Positions 1 to 9,171 of a stretch of 64,000 nt of DNA are shown piece by piece. The notes below the pieces were generated by a model. The model saw only the letters and a list, made by a program, of their open reading frames with translations. It had not been told where the DNA came from and ran no database searches. Origin of the DNA: Paracidobacterium acidisoli (GTDB taxonomy: Bacteria; Acidobacteriota; Terriglobia; Terriglobales; Acidobacteriaceae). The translations under genes and the position numbers were made by a program. How positions within the stretch are numbered: position 1 is the first letter of the stretch; every line of letters begins with the position of its first letter. The stretch is from NCBI RefSeq assembly GCF_003428625.2, contig NZ_QVQT02000006.1, positions 432,418 to 496,417 on the forward strand. Reading direction: 5' to 3'.

Positions 1-3000
1 TAATGAATCAGCCCGGCAACGAACATCAGGTCGATAAACGGTGAGACCAGCGGCAGCAGAATCTGGAAGATCACGATATTCGGCAGCGCGAACAGTCCCA
101 TCGCGCGGTTCGTGCGGAAGGCGTGCTTGTGCTTGAAGACCGCCTGCAGCGTGCCGAAGGACCAGCGGAAGCGCTGCCGCATCAGCCCGCGCGCATTCAC
201 CGGAGCCTCGGTGAACGCCAGAGCCTTGTCCTCGTAGATCACCTTGTACTCCTGCTCCAGCAGGTTCATCGTCAGATCGGCATCCTCGGCGACCGTATTC
301 ACCGGATACATCCCGCCCCGCATCACCGGCGCCGTGCGCCATGCGCCGATCGCTCCCGGCACCACCGTCACCACGTTGAACAGGTCCAGCGCGCGCCGCT
401 CGAAGTTCTGGCTCGTGATGTACTCGAGCGCCTGCCAGCGCGTCCACAGGTTCACGCGGTTGCCCACCTTCGCATTGCCCGCCACCGCGCCCACGCGCGG
501 ATCGGCAAAGTGGCAGACCAGCTTCGAGATCGCATCCTGCGCGATCACCGTATCGGCGTCGATGCCGACATATATCTCCTCATCCAGCTGCTGCAGCGCA
601 AAATTCAGCGCCTCGGCCTTGCCCGCGTTGGGCTTGGTCATCACCGTCAGCCGGCCTTCGGCAATCTCCTTCGGATACGCCGCGCGCGCCGTCTCGCAGG
701 TGTTGTCCTTCGAGCCGTCGTCGACAACAATCACGCGGATATTCGCGTAATCGGATCGCAGCACCGAGCGGATCGTCCGCACAATCACCGTCTCTTCGTT
801 GTAGGCCGGAATGATCACGGCCACGCGCGGCTCATAGACTCCCGGAGGAACGCGGCGCTTTCTGATGCGGTCGATCAGCGCAAAGATCCCCACCAGAATC
901 AGCCGGGCGCTCATCAGCACGTCGCCCAGGAAAAAGACATCCACCACAAAGTGCCCGAAGAAGGCGAAGAGGAAGAAGGCCACCGCGTCGATGCGCGCCT
1001 GCCACCGCATGCGCGGCGCAATCGGCGGCATCACCTCCGCCGTGGTCTTGCCCATCAGCGCGGAGACGGGCACAAAGGTATATCCCCGGCTGCGCAGCGT
1101 GGTAATCAGCATGGGCAGCGCGGCCACCGTGGCCGCGCGGTCGCCGCCGCCGTCGTGCATCAGAATGATGCTGCCCCGCTTCCACGAAGCGGTCTTCATG
1201 TCGGCGAGCTGCTGCAGAACGCTGTCGGTGATCTCCTGCGGCGTCTTGCGCGGATGCTCGTTCCAGTCATCGGTGTCGATCTTGTTGCCGATGATGGTGT
1301 AGCCCATCTGCTGAATGCGATAGGCCGGCGCCGCTTCCTCGGTCGTCTCCGGCTCTTCGTCGATATCGTAAGGCGGCCGGAAGTAAAGCGGCTGCACGCC
1401 CAGCTCCGCCGCAAACAGCCGCTCCGTCCAGTTCAGCTCCAGCTCAAGCTGCCGCGGCGAGACCTCGCTGATGTCCGGATGCGTGAAGGTGTGGTTGCCG
1501 ATCTCATGGCCTTCACGAACGTAGCGCTTCAGCAGGCCGATATTGTCCTGCGCCTGCTCGCCGATCACCATGAACGCGCCCTTGACGTTGTACTGCTTCA
1601 GAATGTCGAGGATCTTCGGTGTCCACTTCGGATCGGGCCCGTCGTCAAAGCTCAGCGCCACTTCGTTCGGATGGTACCCGTACTGCTGCACCGTATAGGA
1701 GTGCGGGAGCTGGTCCATGCTCTCATCGGTGATGGTGTCGTTATCCGCATCCATCTCGATGCTGCGCCGCCCGCTTTGCGGCAGCTCGGTGATGCGCAGA
1801 ATATCGCCCTCGCCCTCCGCATCCACGTCATGGCCAGGCGGAACAATCTTCAGCAGATTCGGCGCGTCCTTCGCGCCGGGATGATCCCACACCGACCACA
1901 GCGAGCCGTCTTCCTCGCCCAGCCGCCACAGCGCAAAGGTTCTCAGCCCAAGCTGCCGCCCGGCGCGCATCTCATTCAGGCCCGTCACGCCATCCAGAAA
2001 CCACACCTGATGGCGCACGTGCGCGTCCTCGTCGTCGTAGGCAAAGTGCGGATTCAGCGTATCGCCTTCGAGGTGAACATCCGCGCCGGCATCGGAGGCC
2101 CGCTGCCACGCCTCCTGCACCGTCAGGTCCTCCACATCCAGCACTTTGTCTGAGGGCTTCTTTCCCTTCTCCGGCAGCGGCACCGACCAGTCGAACCCAT
2201 AGTTGCCGAGGCCGCAGATCAGCTTCGACTTCGGCACCACCTTCAGCACGTGAGCCAGGTTCGCCTCAAACCAGGGCTCGCTCGCAATCGGCCCCGGATC
2301 GCTCTCCTCCTCGTGCTCGTCATAGTTCATCAGGATGATGCCATCGCTGCCCGCCGCCATATCGTGCAGCAGCGCATCGTCGGCGCTCACCTGCACGTTC
2401 ACGTAAATGCGCAGGTTCTTCGCGTGGAGGTCGCGATGCAGCTCGGCGATCCAGTCGGTGTAGAGCTTCTCATCCTTATCCGGAACCTGCTCGAAATCGA
2501 GGCAGATGCCGTGATACCCAGGATTGGCCGAGAGAAACTTATCCAGCTCCACGTGCAGGCGCTCGCGCGCGGCCGGATTCTCCAGCATCTTTCCGATGGT
2601 CTCGCCATTCCACTTGCCGGCAATCGCGTTGAAGTCGTTCAGCATGGGAAAGACTTCCGTGTCTTCCTTCGCCGCTTCAATCGCGTGGCGTACTTTGTTG
2701 TCCGGGTCCACTCCATGCACGCCCGCCGCGTCCACAACGCTGTACATATGCACGGGGAACAACGGCGTCGCCGATACCAGCTCTCCATCGGTCGAGATCA
2801 CATGGAGCCAGTCCGGAAAGAGCATATCGATCTGGTGAATATGCGCCTTGAGCGCCGAATAGCTGGGCGGATCGTTCACGTAGAACGCCGCGCGCAGCCC
2901 TTCGTCCTGGTTCAGCGTCAGCTCCGAGGCTCTGCGGTGGGTTCTGCGCCGCGCTGTCCGCGCCGCCGCTCTCTTCAGATCGTTCTGCTGCGCCGTCCGC

Positions 3001-3179
3001 AGCGCCCGGTAATTGCGTTTCTGCGCGGGCAGCAGCAGCTCAGGCAGCGTCTGCCGCGAGATCACGCTGAAAAAGAAGACCACCAGCACAATCGTCAGCA
3101 GCGCCGCCGAGACGTCGATAATGCGCCGGAGCCGTTTCCAGCGTTTGCGCTGCGGATCGTAAAAAATCTGTTTCATCAT
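1..3179 (-). CDS. GH18-like / polysaccharide deacetylase / GT2 three-domain membrane protein (3' end outside window)
   Basis: The reading frame runs from ATG at 3179 off the left edge, about 1059 residues. Domains in order: a membrane anchor (about 18-42); a GH18-like domain (about 90-430) whose GICLDFEQ stretch carries the expected catalytic Glu near 228; a NodB deacetylase domain with SFDDGPD near 505 and HTFTHPD near 566; membrane segments at about 726-766; then a family 2 glycosyltransferase domain with the GIDADT metal-binding motif near 871 and QRFRW near 1003. Further membrane segments begin at the window edge. The GT2 and deacetylase parts suggest synthesis and deacetylation of an N-acetylated extracellular polysaccharide across the inner membrane; the GH18-like part may bind or trim it. 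Substrate is not known. ATG at 3176 is an equally possible start. It is divergent from the next gene. Confidence 0.9.
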   Translation of the reverse strand, partial: MMKQIFYDPQRKRWKRLRRIIDVSAALLTIVLVVFFFSVISRQTLPELLLPAQKRNYRALRTAQQNDLKRAAARTARRRTHRRASELTLNQDEGLRAAFYVNDPPSYSALKAHIHQIDMLFPDWLHVISTDGELVSATPLFPVHMYSVVDAAGVHGVDPDNKVRHAIEAAKEDTEVFPMLNDFNAIAGKWNGETIGKMLENPAARERLHVELDKFLSANPGYHGICLDFEQVPDKDEKLYTDWIAELHRDLHAKNLRIYVNVQVSADDALLHDMAAGSDGIILMNYDEHEEESDPGPIASEPWFEANLAHVLKVVPKSKLICGLGNYGFDWSVPLPEKGKKPSDKVLDVEDLTVQEAWQRASDAGADVHLEGDTLNPHFAYDDEDAHVRHQVWFLDGVTGLNEMRAGRQLGLRTFALWRLGEEDGSLWSVWDHPGAKDAPNLLKIVPPGHDVDAEGEGDILRITELPQSGRRSIEMDADNDTITDESMDQLPHSYTVQQYGYHPNEVALSFDDGPDPKWTPKILDILKQYNVKGAFMVIGEQAQDNIGLLKRYVREGHEIGNHTFTHPDISEVSPRQLELELNWTERLFAAELGVQPLYFRPPYDIDEEPETTEEAAPAYRIQQMGYTIIGNKIDTDDWNEHPRKTPQEITDSVLQQLADMKTASWKRGSIILMHDGGGDRAATVAALPMLITTLRSRGYTFVPVSALMGKTTAEVMPPIAPRMRWQARIDAVAFFLFAFFGHFVVDVFFLGDVLMSARLILVGIFALIDRIRKRRVPPGVYEPRVAVIIPAYNEETVIVRTIRSVLRSDYANIRVIVVDDGSKDNTCETARAAYPKEIAEGRLTVMTKPNAGKAEALNFALQQLDEEIYVGIDADTVIAQDAISKLVCHFADPRVGAVAGNAKVGNRVNLWTRWQALEYITSQNFERRALDLFNVVTVVPGAIGAWRTAPVMRGGMYPVNTVAEDADLTMNLLEQEYKVIYEDKALAFTEAPVNARGLMRQRFRWSFGTLQAVFKHKHAFRTNRAMGLFALPNIVIFQILLPLVSPFIDLMFVAGLIH

Positions 3180-3322
3180 TACCGGGATTCGTCCGAATCA
3201 AAAAAGCAGGATGACGGGAAATATCCAAAACAGATTTCCGCTTTCCTTAAATCCTACGCCATTCCGCGCTCTTCTCTGCATGACCGTGGTGCCCTTGTTA
3301 CGCGCCTGTATCATTCATCTCA

Positions 3323-4711
3323 ATGTCCGCCGCGCTCTCTCGTAAAGGATGCCTCGTACTGCTCGCGCTGGCCTGCGGCGCCGCGCTGCGCCTCTGGTTT
3401 ATCCACGCTTACCCCGAGGTACAGGGCGATCCGCTCCTCTACGGCGACATCGCAAAGAACTGGATGCTCCACGGCATCTATGGCCTCTCCGGCGGCTCCG
3501 GCATTCATCCCACGCTCATCCGCCTGCCCGGATATCCACTCTTCCTCGTCCTCTGCTTCCGCCTCTTCGGCATCGAGCATTACCACGCCGTGATGTACAC
3601 GCAGGCCGTCATGGATCTGTCCACCTGCCTGCTCATCGCCGCATTCGCAAAGCGCGTCTGGAATACTTCAGCCGCCTGGTGGGCTCTCTGGCTCGCCGCG
3701 CTCTGTCCCTTTACCGCGAACTACGCCGCCATCCCTCTCACCGAAACGCCCGAGCTCTTCTTCACCGCGCTCGCCTTCTACTCCCTCGCGCGATATCTCG
3801 CCTTTCCCCGCCGCCGCTGGCTTTTGCTCCAGGCTCTTGCGTGGAGCGGCGCCGCGCTGCTCCGTCCCGACGGCGCTCTTCTGGCCCTCACTCTCTGCCC
3901 GGCACTCATCTGGTACGGCCGCCGCCGGTGGGGAACAGCACGCATGCTGAAGACGGCGCTCTTCTGCGGCCTGCTCTCCGTGCTGCCCTTCGTGCCCTGG
4001 ACGCTCCGCAACCGGCATACCTTTCACGTCTTCCAGCCGCTCGCGCCCCGCTATGCCGTCGATCCCGGCGAGAGCGCCGACCCCGGCTTCAATCGCTGGA
4101 CCAAAACCGTCTGCGTCGACTTCGCCTGCACCTGGGACGTGTACTGGAACGCCGGCAACGACGTGATCGACCTTCACGCTCTGCCCTTGCGCGCCTTTGA
4201 TTCGCCGCAGCAGTACGCCGAGACCGCACACCTTCTGGACGCCTATAACGCAACCCTCACGCTCACCCCGCAGCTCGATGCGCGCTTCGCCGCGCTGGCC
4301 GCCGAGCGCGTCCGCGTCCATCCCTTCCGCTGCTTTGTCGCGCTGCCGCTCGCACGCCTCGCCGATATGTGGCTGCGGCCACGCACCGAGTTCCTCTGGA
4401 TCGAGCTTCGCTGGTGGCAGTTTCAGCGCCACAAAGGAGAAACAGCGTTCAGCGCTGCCTACGCGGCGCTGAATCTCTTCTTCCTCGCCGCGGCCATCGC
4501 CGGTCTGCGCAAACACCCGCGGCTCGGCGGCGCGATGATCGCCTTCTGCCTGCTGCGCTCCGCGCTGCTGCTCACGCTCGAAGCACCGGAGCCGCGCTAT
4601 ACCCTCGAATGCTTTCCCGTGCTGCTGGTGCTCGCCGCCGTCGCCTTCGCGCGAGGCACGCCGGACTCTACTTCCGCACCTTCACCGTCCCCGGCGCCGC
4701 ATGCAGCGTAA
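3323..4711 (+). CDS. GT39-type (ArnT/PMT-like) membrane glycosyltransferase
   Basis: A 462-residue protein with about ten hydrophobic segments. The N-terminal helix is followed by a periplasmic loop with QGDPLLYGDIAKNW, the Asp-containing loop typical of the dolichyl/undecaprenyl-phosphate-mannose transferase superfamily (PMT_2). Such enzymes move a sugar from a lipid-phosphate carrier to lipid, glycan or protein on the periplasmic side. It is divergent from the GH18/CE4/GT2 gene, so both may serve one surface glycan; that link is inferred. The last 44 bp overlap the 3' end of the opposing LolA-like gene. No clear ribosome binding site precedes the ATG. Donor and acceptor cannot be named. Confidence 0.78.
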   Translation: MSAALSRKGCLVLLALACGAALRLWFIHAYPEVQGDPLLYGDIAKNWMLHGIYGLSGGSGIHPTLIRLPGYPLFLVLCFRLFGIEHYHAVMYTQAVMDLSTCLLIAAFAKRVWNTSAAWWALWLAALCPFTANYAAIPLTETPELFFTALAFYSLARYLAFPRRRWLLLQALAWSGAALLRPDGALLALTLCPALIWYGRRRWGTARMLKTALFCGLLSVLPFVPWTLRNRHTFHVFQPLAPRYAVDPGESADPGFNRWTKTVCVDFACTWDVYWNAGNDVIDLHALPLRAFDSPQQYAETAHLLDAYNATLTLTPQLDARFAALAAERVRVHPFRCFVALPLARLADMWLRPRTEFLWIELRWWQFQRHKGETAFSAAYAALNLFFLAAAIAGLRKHPRLGGAMIAFCLLRSALLLTLEAPEPRYTLECFPVLLVLAAVAFARGTPDSTSAPSPSPAPHAA

Positions 4712-5375
4712 AGACACTCGACGACACCGAAGTGTTGTACCGGATATTGCTGTACGTCACCGTGCGCGTGTCGCCTGAGGGCGCGTAGAAGACCTGCTTC
4801 AGCGAAATCGAGCGGGACGGGTCGATCCACACCGTGATGTGGCTGAAGTTGTTCCGCACACTGTCCTGCTTCGAGACCAGATCGAGCTTCGCCGTCTGAA
4901 CGCCGTCAATCGCTTCCATCCCCTGCAGCGTCACATTCCAGGAGGCGGTAAGGTCCCTGCCGCTTCCGCCGAAACCCAATGTCAGAAAGCTCTCGTACTG
5001 CTGCCGGTTGGCGCCCGCGGAAAAGATCGTCTCCTGTTTAATGCTCGCCTGGTAGTAATCCAGCTCGCCGTCCTTATAGAGCAGCTGCCGCTCCGACGGC
5101 TGATCGTTATCGCTGACGATGTGTACCGCCATCTCCACGGCGTTGCCGTTCCGGCGGAAGGCCGTCGTTCCCTTCTGCATCTCGTGCGACTGCACGACGG
5201 CCGTGTACTGATCGGCGGAAAAATCCGCGGTGGCGCTGCGGAACTTCTGCGCCGCTCCGTCCATTTCACTCAGGACCTTCTGCAGATCCGCGCTCTGCGC
5301 GTTGAGCGAAGCCAGCGGCATAGCAAGGAAACACAACAGCAAAAGCGAGCTGAACCTCATTCGTATCTTCATCAT
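4668..5375 (-). CDS. LolA-like outer-membrane lipoprotein carrier domain protein
   Basis: 235 residues. An N-terminal signal peptide (basic MMKIRMR, hydrophobic core, cleavage near LNAQS) precedes a LolA-type fold recognised from DLQKVLSEMDGAAQKFRSA and the following beta-rich sequence, including WIDPSRSISLKQVFY and VTYSNIRYN. LolA-like proteins bind lipid or lipoprotein in the periplasm. It could be LolA itself or a LolA-related sorting protein; no lolB or lolCDE lies nearby to decide. The gene converges on the GT39 gene with a 44-bp overlap, so the two transcripts are complementary at their ends. ATG codons at 5375 and 5372 are adjacent and either may be used. Confidence 0.75.
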   Translation of the reverse strand: MMKIRMRFSSLLLLCFLAMPLASLNAQSADLQKVLSEMDGAAQKFRSATADFSADQYTAVVQSHEMQKGTTAFRRNGNAVEMAVHIVSDNDQPSERQLLYKDGELDYYQASIKQETIFSAGANRQQYESFLTLGFGGSGRDLTASWNVTLQGMEAIDGVQTAKLDLVSKQDSVRNNFSHITVWIDPSRSISLKQVFYAPSGDTRTVTYSNIRYNTSVSSSVFTLHAAPGTVKVRK

Positions 5376-5510
5376 TCTCAGCAGATCACCTGTCTTTCAT
5401 CACTTGTCACACTTGGATGCGCCTTCCCGGCGCAATGGTCTTCCCCGACCACCGTTATCCTGCGATTCCGCGCCCTGTCGCATTCTCGCAGATACCGCGC
5501 GCGCGGAGTT

Positions 5511-6710
5511 TTAAGGTTTGCGCAGCTTTCCTTCCACGCCGGACTCGGCGTCCTGGCTGCGCGCACTTCCGCTCTCGCGATACAGCGTCAGAATGAACGT
5601 ATCGGTCATGCCGGCAATGTAATCGCCGATCACCCGGGGCGCGCCGTCGTCCGCGATCTGGCTCTGATAGCTCACCGGCAGCAGCGACGGATCAGCCATC
5701 CACATCTCGAAGAGCCCCGTCACGGCCTGTGCGGCCTCTTTGTGAGCCGCCCGCAGATCGTCGCTCAGGTAGAGATTCTCATACAGATACCGCTTGGCTT
5801 CGAGCCGCAGATCCTCCATCTCCGGAGAAAACCCGGCCAGCCGCTGCGCAGCATTCCGTATGCCGCCGAGATCGCGGATGCCACCCTCTTCCACGCGCCA
5901 CGCCGTCTCCGAGATCAGGTCGCCGGCCAGCGCGTTCAGCATGCGCTTCAGCGCCTCGTAAAACAGCAGCTTCGGCGTGCCTCCCGGATGACTCGCTTCG
6001 AGCGGCGCATAATACCGCTCAAAGAGCGTCACCTCCCGCCGGATATCCCTGAGCTCCAGAATCTCCGCCTCCAGCCCGTCATCGAGATCCGCCGTCAGAT
6101 ACGCAATCTCATCCGCCAGGTCGATCAGCTGCGCTTCGAGCGGCGGACGCCGGTCCAGCAGCAGCCCTTTCAGCTCCGGATGGTCGGCCTCCGTGTAATC
6201 CCGCGAATGCTTGACGATCCCCTCGCGCACGCCCAGCGTCAGATTCAGCCCGCGAAAGGCCAGATAGCGCAGCTCGAAGTGATCCACGATGCGCAGCGCG
6301 TGCAGATTGTGATCGAAGCGCAGGCCATGCCGCCGCAGAACCTCGTCCAGCGCCCGCTCGCCTGCATGCCCGAAGGGCGGATGCCCGATGTCATGCACCA
6401 GCGCCAGCGCCTCCGTCAGGTCTTCGTTCAGCCCCAGCGTGCGCGCGATCGTCCGCGCAATCTGCGCCACTTCCATCGTGTGCGTCAGGCGGCTACGGAA
6501 GTGATCGGAACAGCGATGCGTAAAGACCTGGGTCTTGCCCGCCAGACGACGAAAAGCCCGCGCATGAATGATGCGTCCGCGGTCGCGCTCGAAAGGGCTG
6601 CGGTAGGGATGAGCAGCTTCCTCGAACTGCCGCCCGGCCAGCGCGCCTTCATCGGAAACGGCGCAGGCCGCAGGCAGCGGCGAGCCATGCGGACGATCGG
6701 CGTGCGCCAT
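5511..6710 (-). CDS. dgt: dGTPase-like HD-domain triphosphohydrolase
   Basis: 399 residues. HD phosphohydrolase motifs are complete: HRCSDHFRSRLTHTMEVAQ, then VHDIGHPPFGHAGE with the HD pair, then the Asp in IDLADEIAYLTADL. This matches the dNTP triphosphohydrolase (Dgt) type 2 family, which cleaves dNTPs to the nucleoside and triphosphate and so helps set the dNTP pool. The N-terminal residues before HPYRSPFERDRGRIIHARAFRRL are poorly conserved, so the true start may be slightly downstream. It lies in the same direction as the LolA-like gene 135 bp further on. Substrate preference within the dNTPs cannot be read from sequence. Confidence 0.9.
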   Translation of the reverse strand: MAHADRPHGSPLPAACAVSDEGALAGRQFEEAAHPYRSPFERDRGRIIHARAFRRLAGKTQVFTHRCSDHFRSRLTHTMEVAQIARTIARTLGLNEDLTEALALVHDIGHPPFGHAGERALDEVLRRHGLRFDHNLHALRIVDHFELRYLAFRGLNLTLGVREGIVKHSRDYTEADHPELKGLLLDRRPPLEAQLIDLADEIAYLTADLDDGLEAEILELRDIRREVTLFERYYAPLEASHPGGTPKLLFYEALKRMLNALAGDLISETAWRVEEGGIRDLGGIRNAAQRLAGFSPEMEDLRLEAKRYLYENLYLSDDLRAAHKEAAQAVTGLFEMWMADPSLLPVSYQSQIADDGAPRVIGDYIAGMTDTFILTLYRESGSARSQDAESGVEGKLRKP

Positions 6711-6797
6711 CGGTCAGCGGCCGCCTCTCACCGGCGTCTGTCCTGCTGTCCGCTGCAGAGATTGCATCATGTGCGAGAACTGCTCCCGGCTGTCCGG

Positions 6798-8915
6798 TCA
6801 GTTAGGCCGTGTAGCCACCGTCGTGCTGCCGGCTTCCTTCGCCAGACGAACGCGGGCGCTGTCCAGCTTCTTCTGCACCCGGCCCACATCGCCCGGGTCC
6901 ATATCGGCTGAGACGGTATGGGCATATTCGTTCAGCGAAAGCTCCCACTGCGCCGCCGCCAGCTTCAGCCGTCCCGTCTTCTCGTACACTTCGCCCAGAT
7001 GATCGTGCACGGTCGGGTCCATCGAGTCGCGCTCGCTGGCCCTGCGCAGGTTGTTCTCCGCCTGCGTGTACTGGCCCATCTTGTAATAGGCCCAGCCCAG
7101 CGAGTCGAGATAGGCGTAATTCAGCGGATCAAGCTGCACCGCCTTCTGAATCATGCCCAGCGCCTCGTTCAGCCGCGTGCCGTGATCGGCCAGCATATAC
7201 CCCAGATAATTCAGGGTCATCGTGTTGCCCGGATCGATGGCCAGCACCTTGCGGAACTGCACCTCGGCCTCGTCGTACCGCTTCTGCCGCTCCAGCAGCG
7301 CGCCGCGCAGAAAGTACACCGTCAGCTTATCGTCCTGCTTCGTCGAAAGCTTCTCGGCCGCATCCAGAGACTCTTCTCCGTCCTTCCACCGGCGCAGGCG
7401 GGTGTACATCTGCGCCAGCGCCAGATCCACATCGCGATTGTCGGAAGTGTTCTTCAGCTGCGCCTTCGCCAGCGCCAGACCTTCGTCGGCATGGTCGGTA
7501 TCGGCAAGCTGCATCGCCAGCATAAGCTGAATCGACGAATCCTTCGGCAGCTTCTCCGCCGCGGTGCGCGCCACATCGGCGGCCTTGTCGTACTCATGCG
7601 CATCGCGCAGCGCATCCACTTCCGACTGCCACGCCCGCTCGGCGTAATCATCGCCCAGCGCGGTCATCTTCTGATACGTGGCCACCGCCAGGTCCGTCTT
7701 TCCCTGCTCCCGGTACACATTGGCCAGCCGGTCCAGGAAGAGATAGCGATTGTTCTTCTCGCTGCTCGAATACTGTCCGCTCGGATGATCCGAGCTCTCC
7801 GCCAGCTTCTCCAGATCCTGCGCCGCCCCGTCGAAGTCGCCGACCGCATCCTTCAGCAGCCCTTCGTCATAGTCGATCTCGAGTGAATCCGGCGCGATCG
7901 TCTTCGCCTTGCGGATCGCACCCAGCGCCTGCTCGAACTTGCCCTGATGCCGGTAGATATCCGACAGGTGCAGCAGCGCGCGGGCATCGCCCGGATCGCC
8001 CTCTGCAATGTCCTTGTAAGCCGCCAGCGCCTGATCGTACTGGTTGTCGCTCAGCAGCGCATCGGCCAGCTTGCGCTCCACGTCCAGATTGTCCGGCTCG
8101 AGTCCCAGCGCCTTGCGGTATGCGGTGATCGCGTTCTTCGTGTCCTTTTCCTGGTCGTAGCTCTGCCCCAGCAGAAACTCCGTCCGCGACGTCTGATCGT
8201 CGTCCGGCAGCGAGTTCAGCACGCTGATGGCGTGCTTCGTGTCTCCCTGATCCAGGCTGAGCTGCGCAATCGTCAGCACCGTCTCTTCCGAATCCGGATC
8301 GATCTTTCGCGCCGCCTGAAACTGCTCTTCCGCCTTCGCCGAATCGTGAGCCGCCGCATACAGCCTGCCCAGCAGCAAACGGTCTTCGGCATTGTTCGGC
8401 TCCAGCTGCGTGATCTTCAGGTATTCGCCGATCGCCAGCTGCAGCATCTGCGCCGAAGGCTCCTGCTGCCCGTCGCCGAGCGACCGCAGATAGATATTCG
8501 CCAGCAGCTTGTGCGCATCCAGATCCGACGGATCTTTTTTAATCTGGTCCTGCGCCGCCAGGATCGCATCCTTGATGCGTCCGGTGCGGAAATAAAGCTC
8601 CGCCAGATGGCTGTTCAGATATTTCGACGAAGGATCGGCATCGAGCGCCAGCTTGTACTCTTCAATGGCGCGGTTCGCATACTCCGGCCGCCCGTAGGTG
8701 GTGGCCATCTCTTCGTATTCATGCGCCAGCATGTAGTGGTAATAGCCGGAAGAGCGTGTGTCCGCCGCTGTTTCCGCTCCCGCAGTCTTCGCGGCCGGGG
8801 TGGCCGCGGTCGCTGTATCCCGGTTCTCCGGCTTTGTGGATTGGCCGTACACACTGGCAGCCAGAGCGAATGTTGCAATCGTGCAGAGGGAGAAACGGTA
8901 AAACCTGCGGCTCAT
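6798..8915 (-). CDS. Secreted tetratricopeptide-repeat protein
   Basis: 705 residues from ATG 8915, chosen because it begins a signal peptide (MSRRFYRFSLCTIATFALAA, cleavage near VYGQS); the open frame extends upstream to 9077 without signal-like sequence. After a short Ala/Thr-rich stretch nearly the whole protein is TPR-type helix pairs, with recurring patterns such as AIEEYKLALDADP, AITAYRKALGLEPDN and AEVQFRKVLAIDPGN, probably 12 or more repeats. TPR arrays hold protein partners; this one acts in the periplasm or at the outer membrane. No catalytic domain is seen. Its end is 88 bp from the start of the dGTPase-like gene on the same strand. Confidence 0.88.
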   Translation of the reverse strand: MSRRFYRFSLCTIATFALAASVYGQSTKPENRDTATAATPAAKTAGAETAADTRSSGYYHYMLAHEYEEMATTYGRPEYANRAIEEYKLALDADPSSKYLNSHLAELYFRTGRIKDAILAAQDQIKKDPSDLDAHKLLANIYLRSLGDGQQEPSAQMLQLAIGEYLKITQLEPNNAEDRLLLGRLYAAAHDSAKAEEQFQAARKIDPDSEETVLTIAQLSLDQGDTKHAISVLNSLPDDDQTSRTEFLLGQSYDQEKDTKNAITAYRKALGLEPDNLDVERKLADALLSDNQYDQALAAYKDIAEGDPGDARALLHLSDIYRHQGKFEQALGAIRKAKTIAPDSLEIDYDEGLLKDAVGDFDGAAQDLEKLAESSDHPSGQYSSSEKNNRYLFLDRLANVYREQGKTDLAVATYQKMTALGDDYAERAWQSEVDALRDAHEYDKAADVARTAAEKLPKDSSIQLMLAMQLADTDHADEGLALAKAQLKNTSDNRDVDLALAQMYTRLRRWKDGEESLDAAEKLSTKQDDKLTVYFLRGALLERQKRYDEAEVQFRKVLAIDPGNTMTLNYLGYMLADHGTRLNEALGMIQKAVQLDPLNYAYLDSLGWAYYKMGQYTQAENNLRRASERDSMDPTVHDHLGEVYEKTGRLKLAAAQWELSLNEYAHTVSADMDPGDVGRVQKKLDSARVRLAKEAGSTTVATRPN

Positions 8916-9128
8916 GTCGATGGGAGAAGTGCTCTCCCGACCCTTCCTGCCTGAAGACAAAAAACCACTCAGGATGCTCCTGTCAGGCGCGATGGAGACA
9001 CCCTCTGTATCGTAAGACGATTGTAACCCGGTCCCGGCTGCACAAACCCCGGCGGCAGGTGTAAGGTTTTCTGTCACAGCGAAATAGTGCCAGGCGTCGG
9101 CCTCTCCGTGTAAGATTCTGGCCGGGCG

Positions 9129-9142
9129 TTAAATCGCTTTAA
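9129..9142. promoter_or_regulatory. Possible LacI-type operator upstream of the GH3 gene
   Basis: The sequence TTAAATCGCTTTAA is a near-perfect palindrome with 12 of 14 positions symmetrical and a central CG, the layout of many LacI-family operators on carbohydrate genes. It ends 29 bp before the GTG start of the GH3 gene. No LacI-type regulator lies in the window, so this is inferred from form and position only. Confidence 0.4.
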
Positions 9143-9171
9143 TAACCTCACACATTCAGGGGGCCGATCCT

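Noticed and set aside
123..2153. Long plus-strand open frame opposite the GH18/CE4/GT2 gene
   Set aside because: Its product is Arg/His-rich with no motif, while the minus strand encodes three recognisable catalytic domains. It is an antisense shadow in GC-rich DNA.
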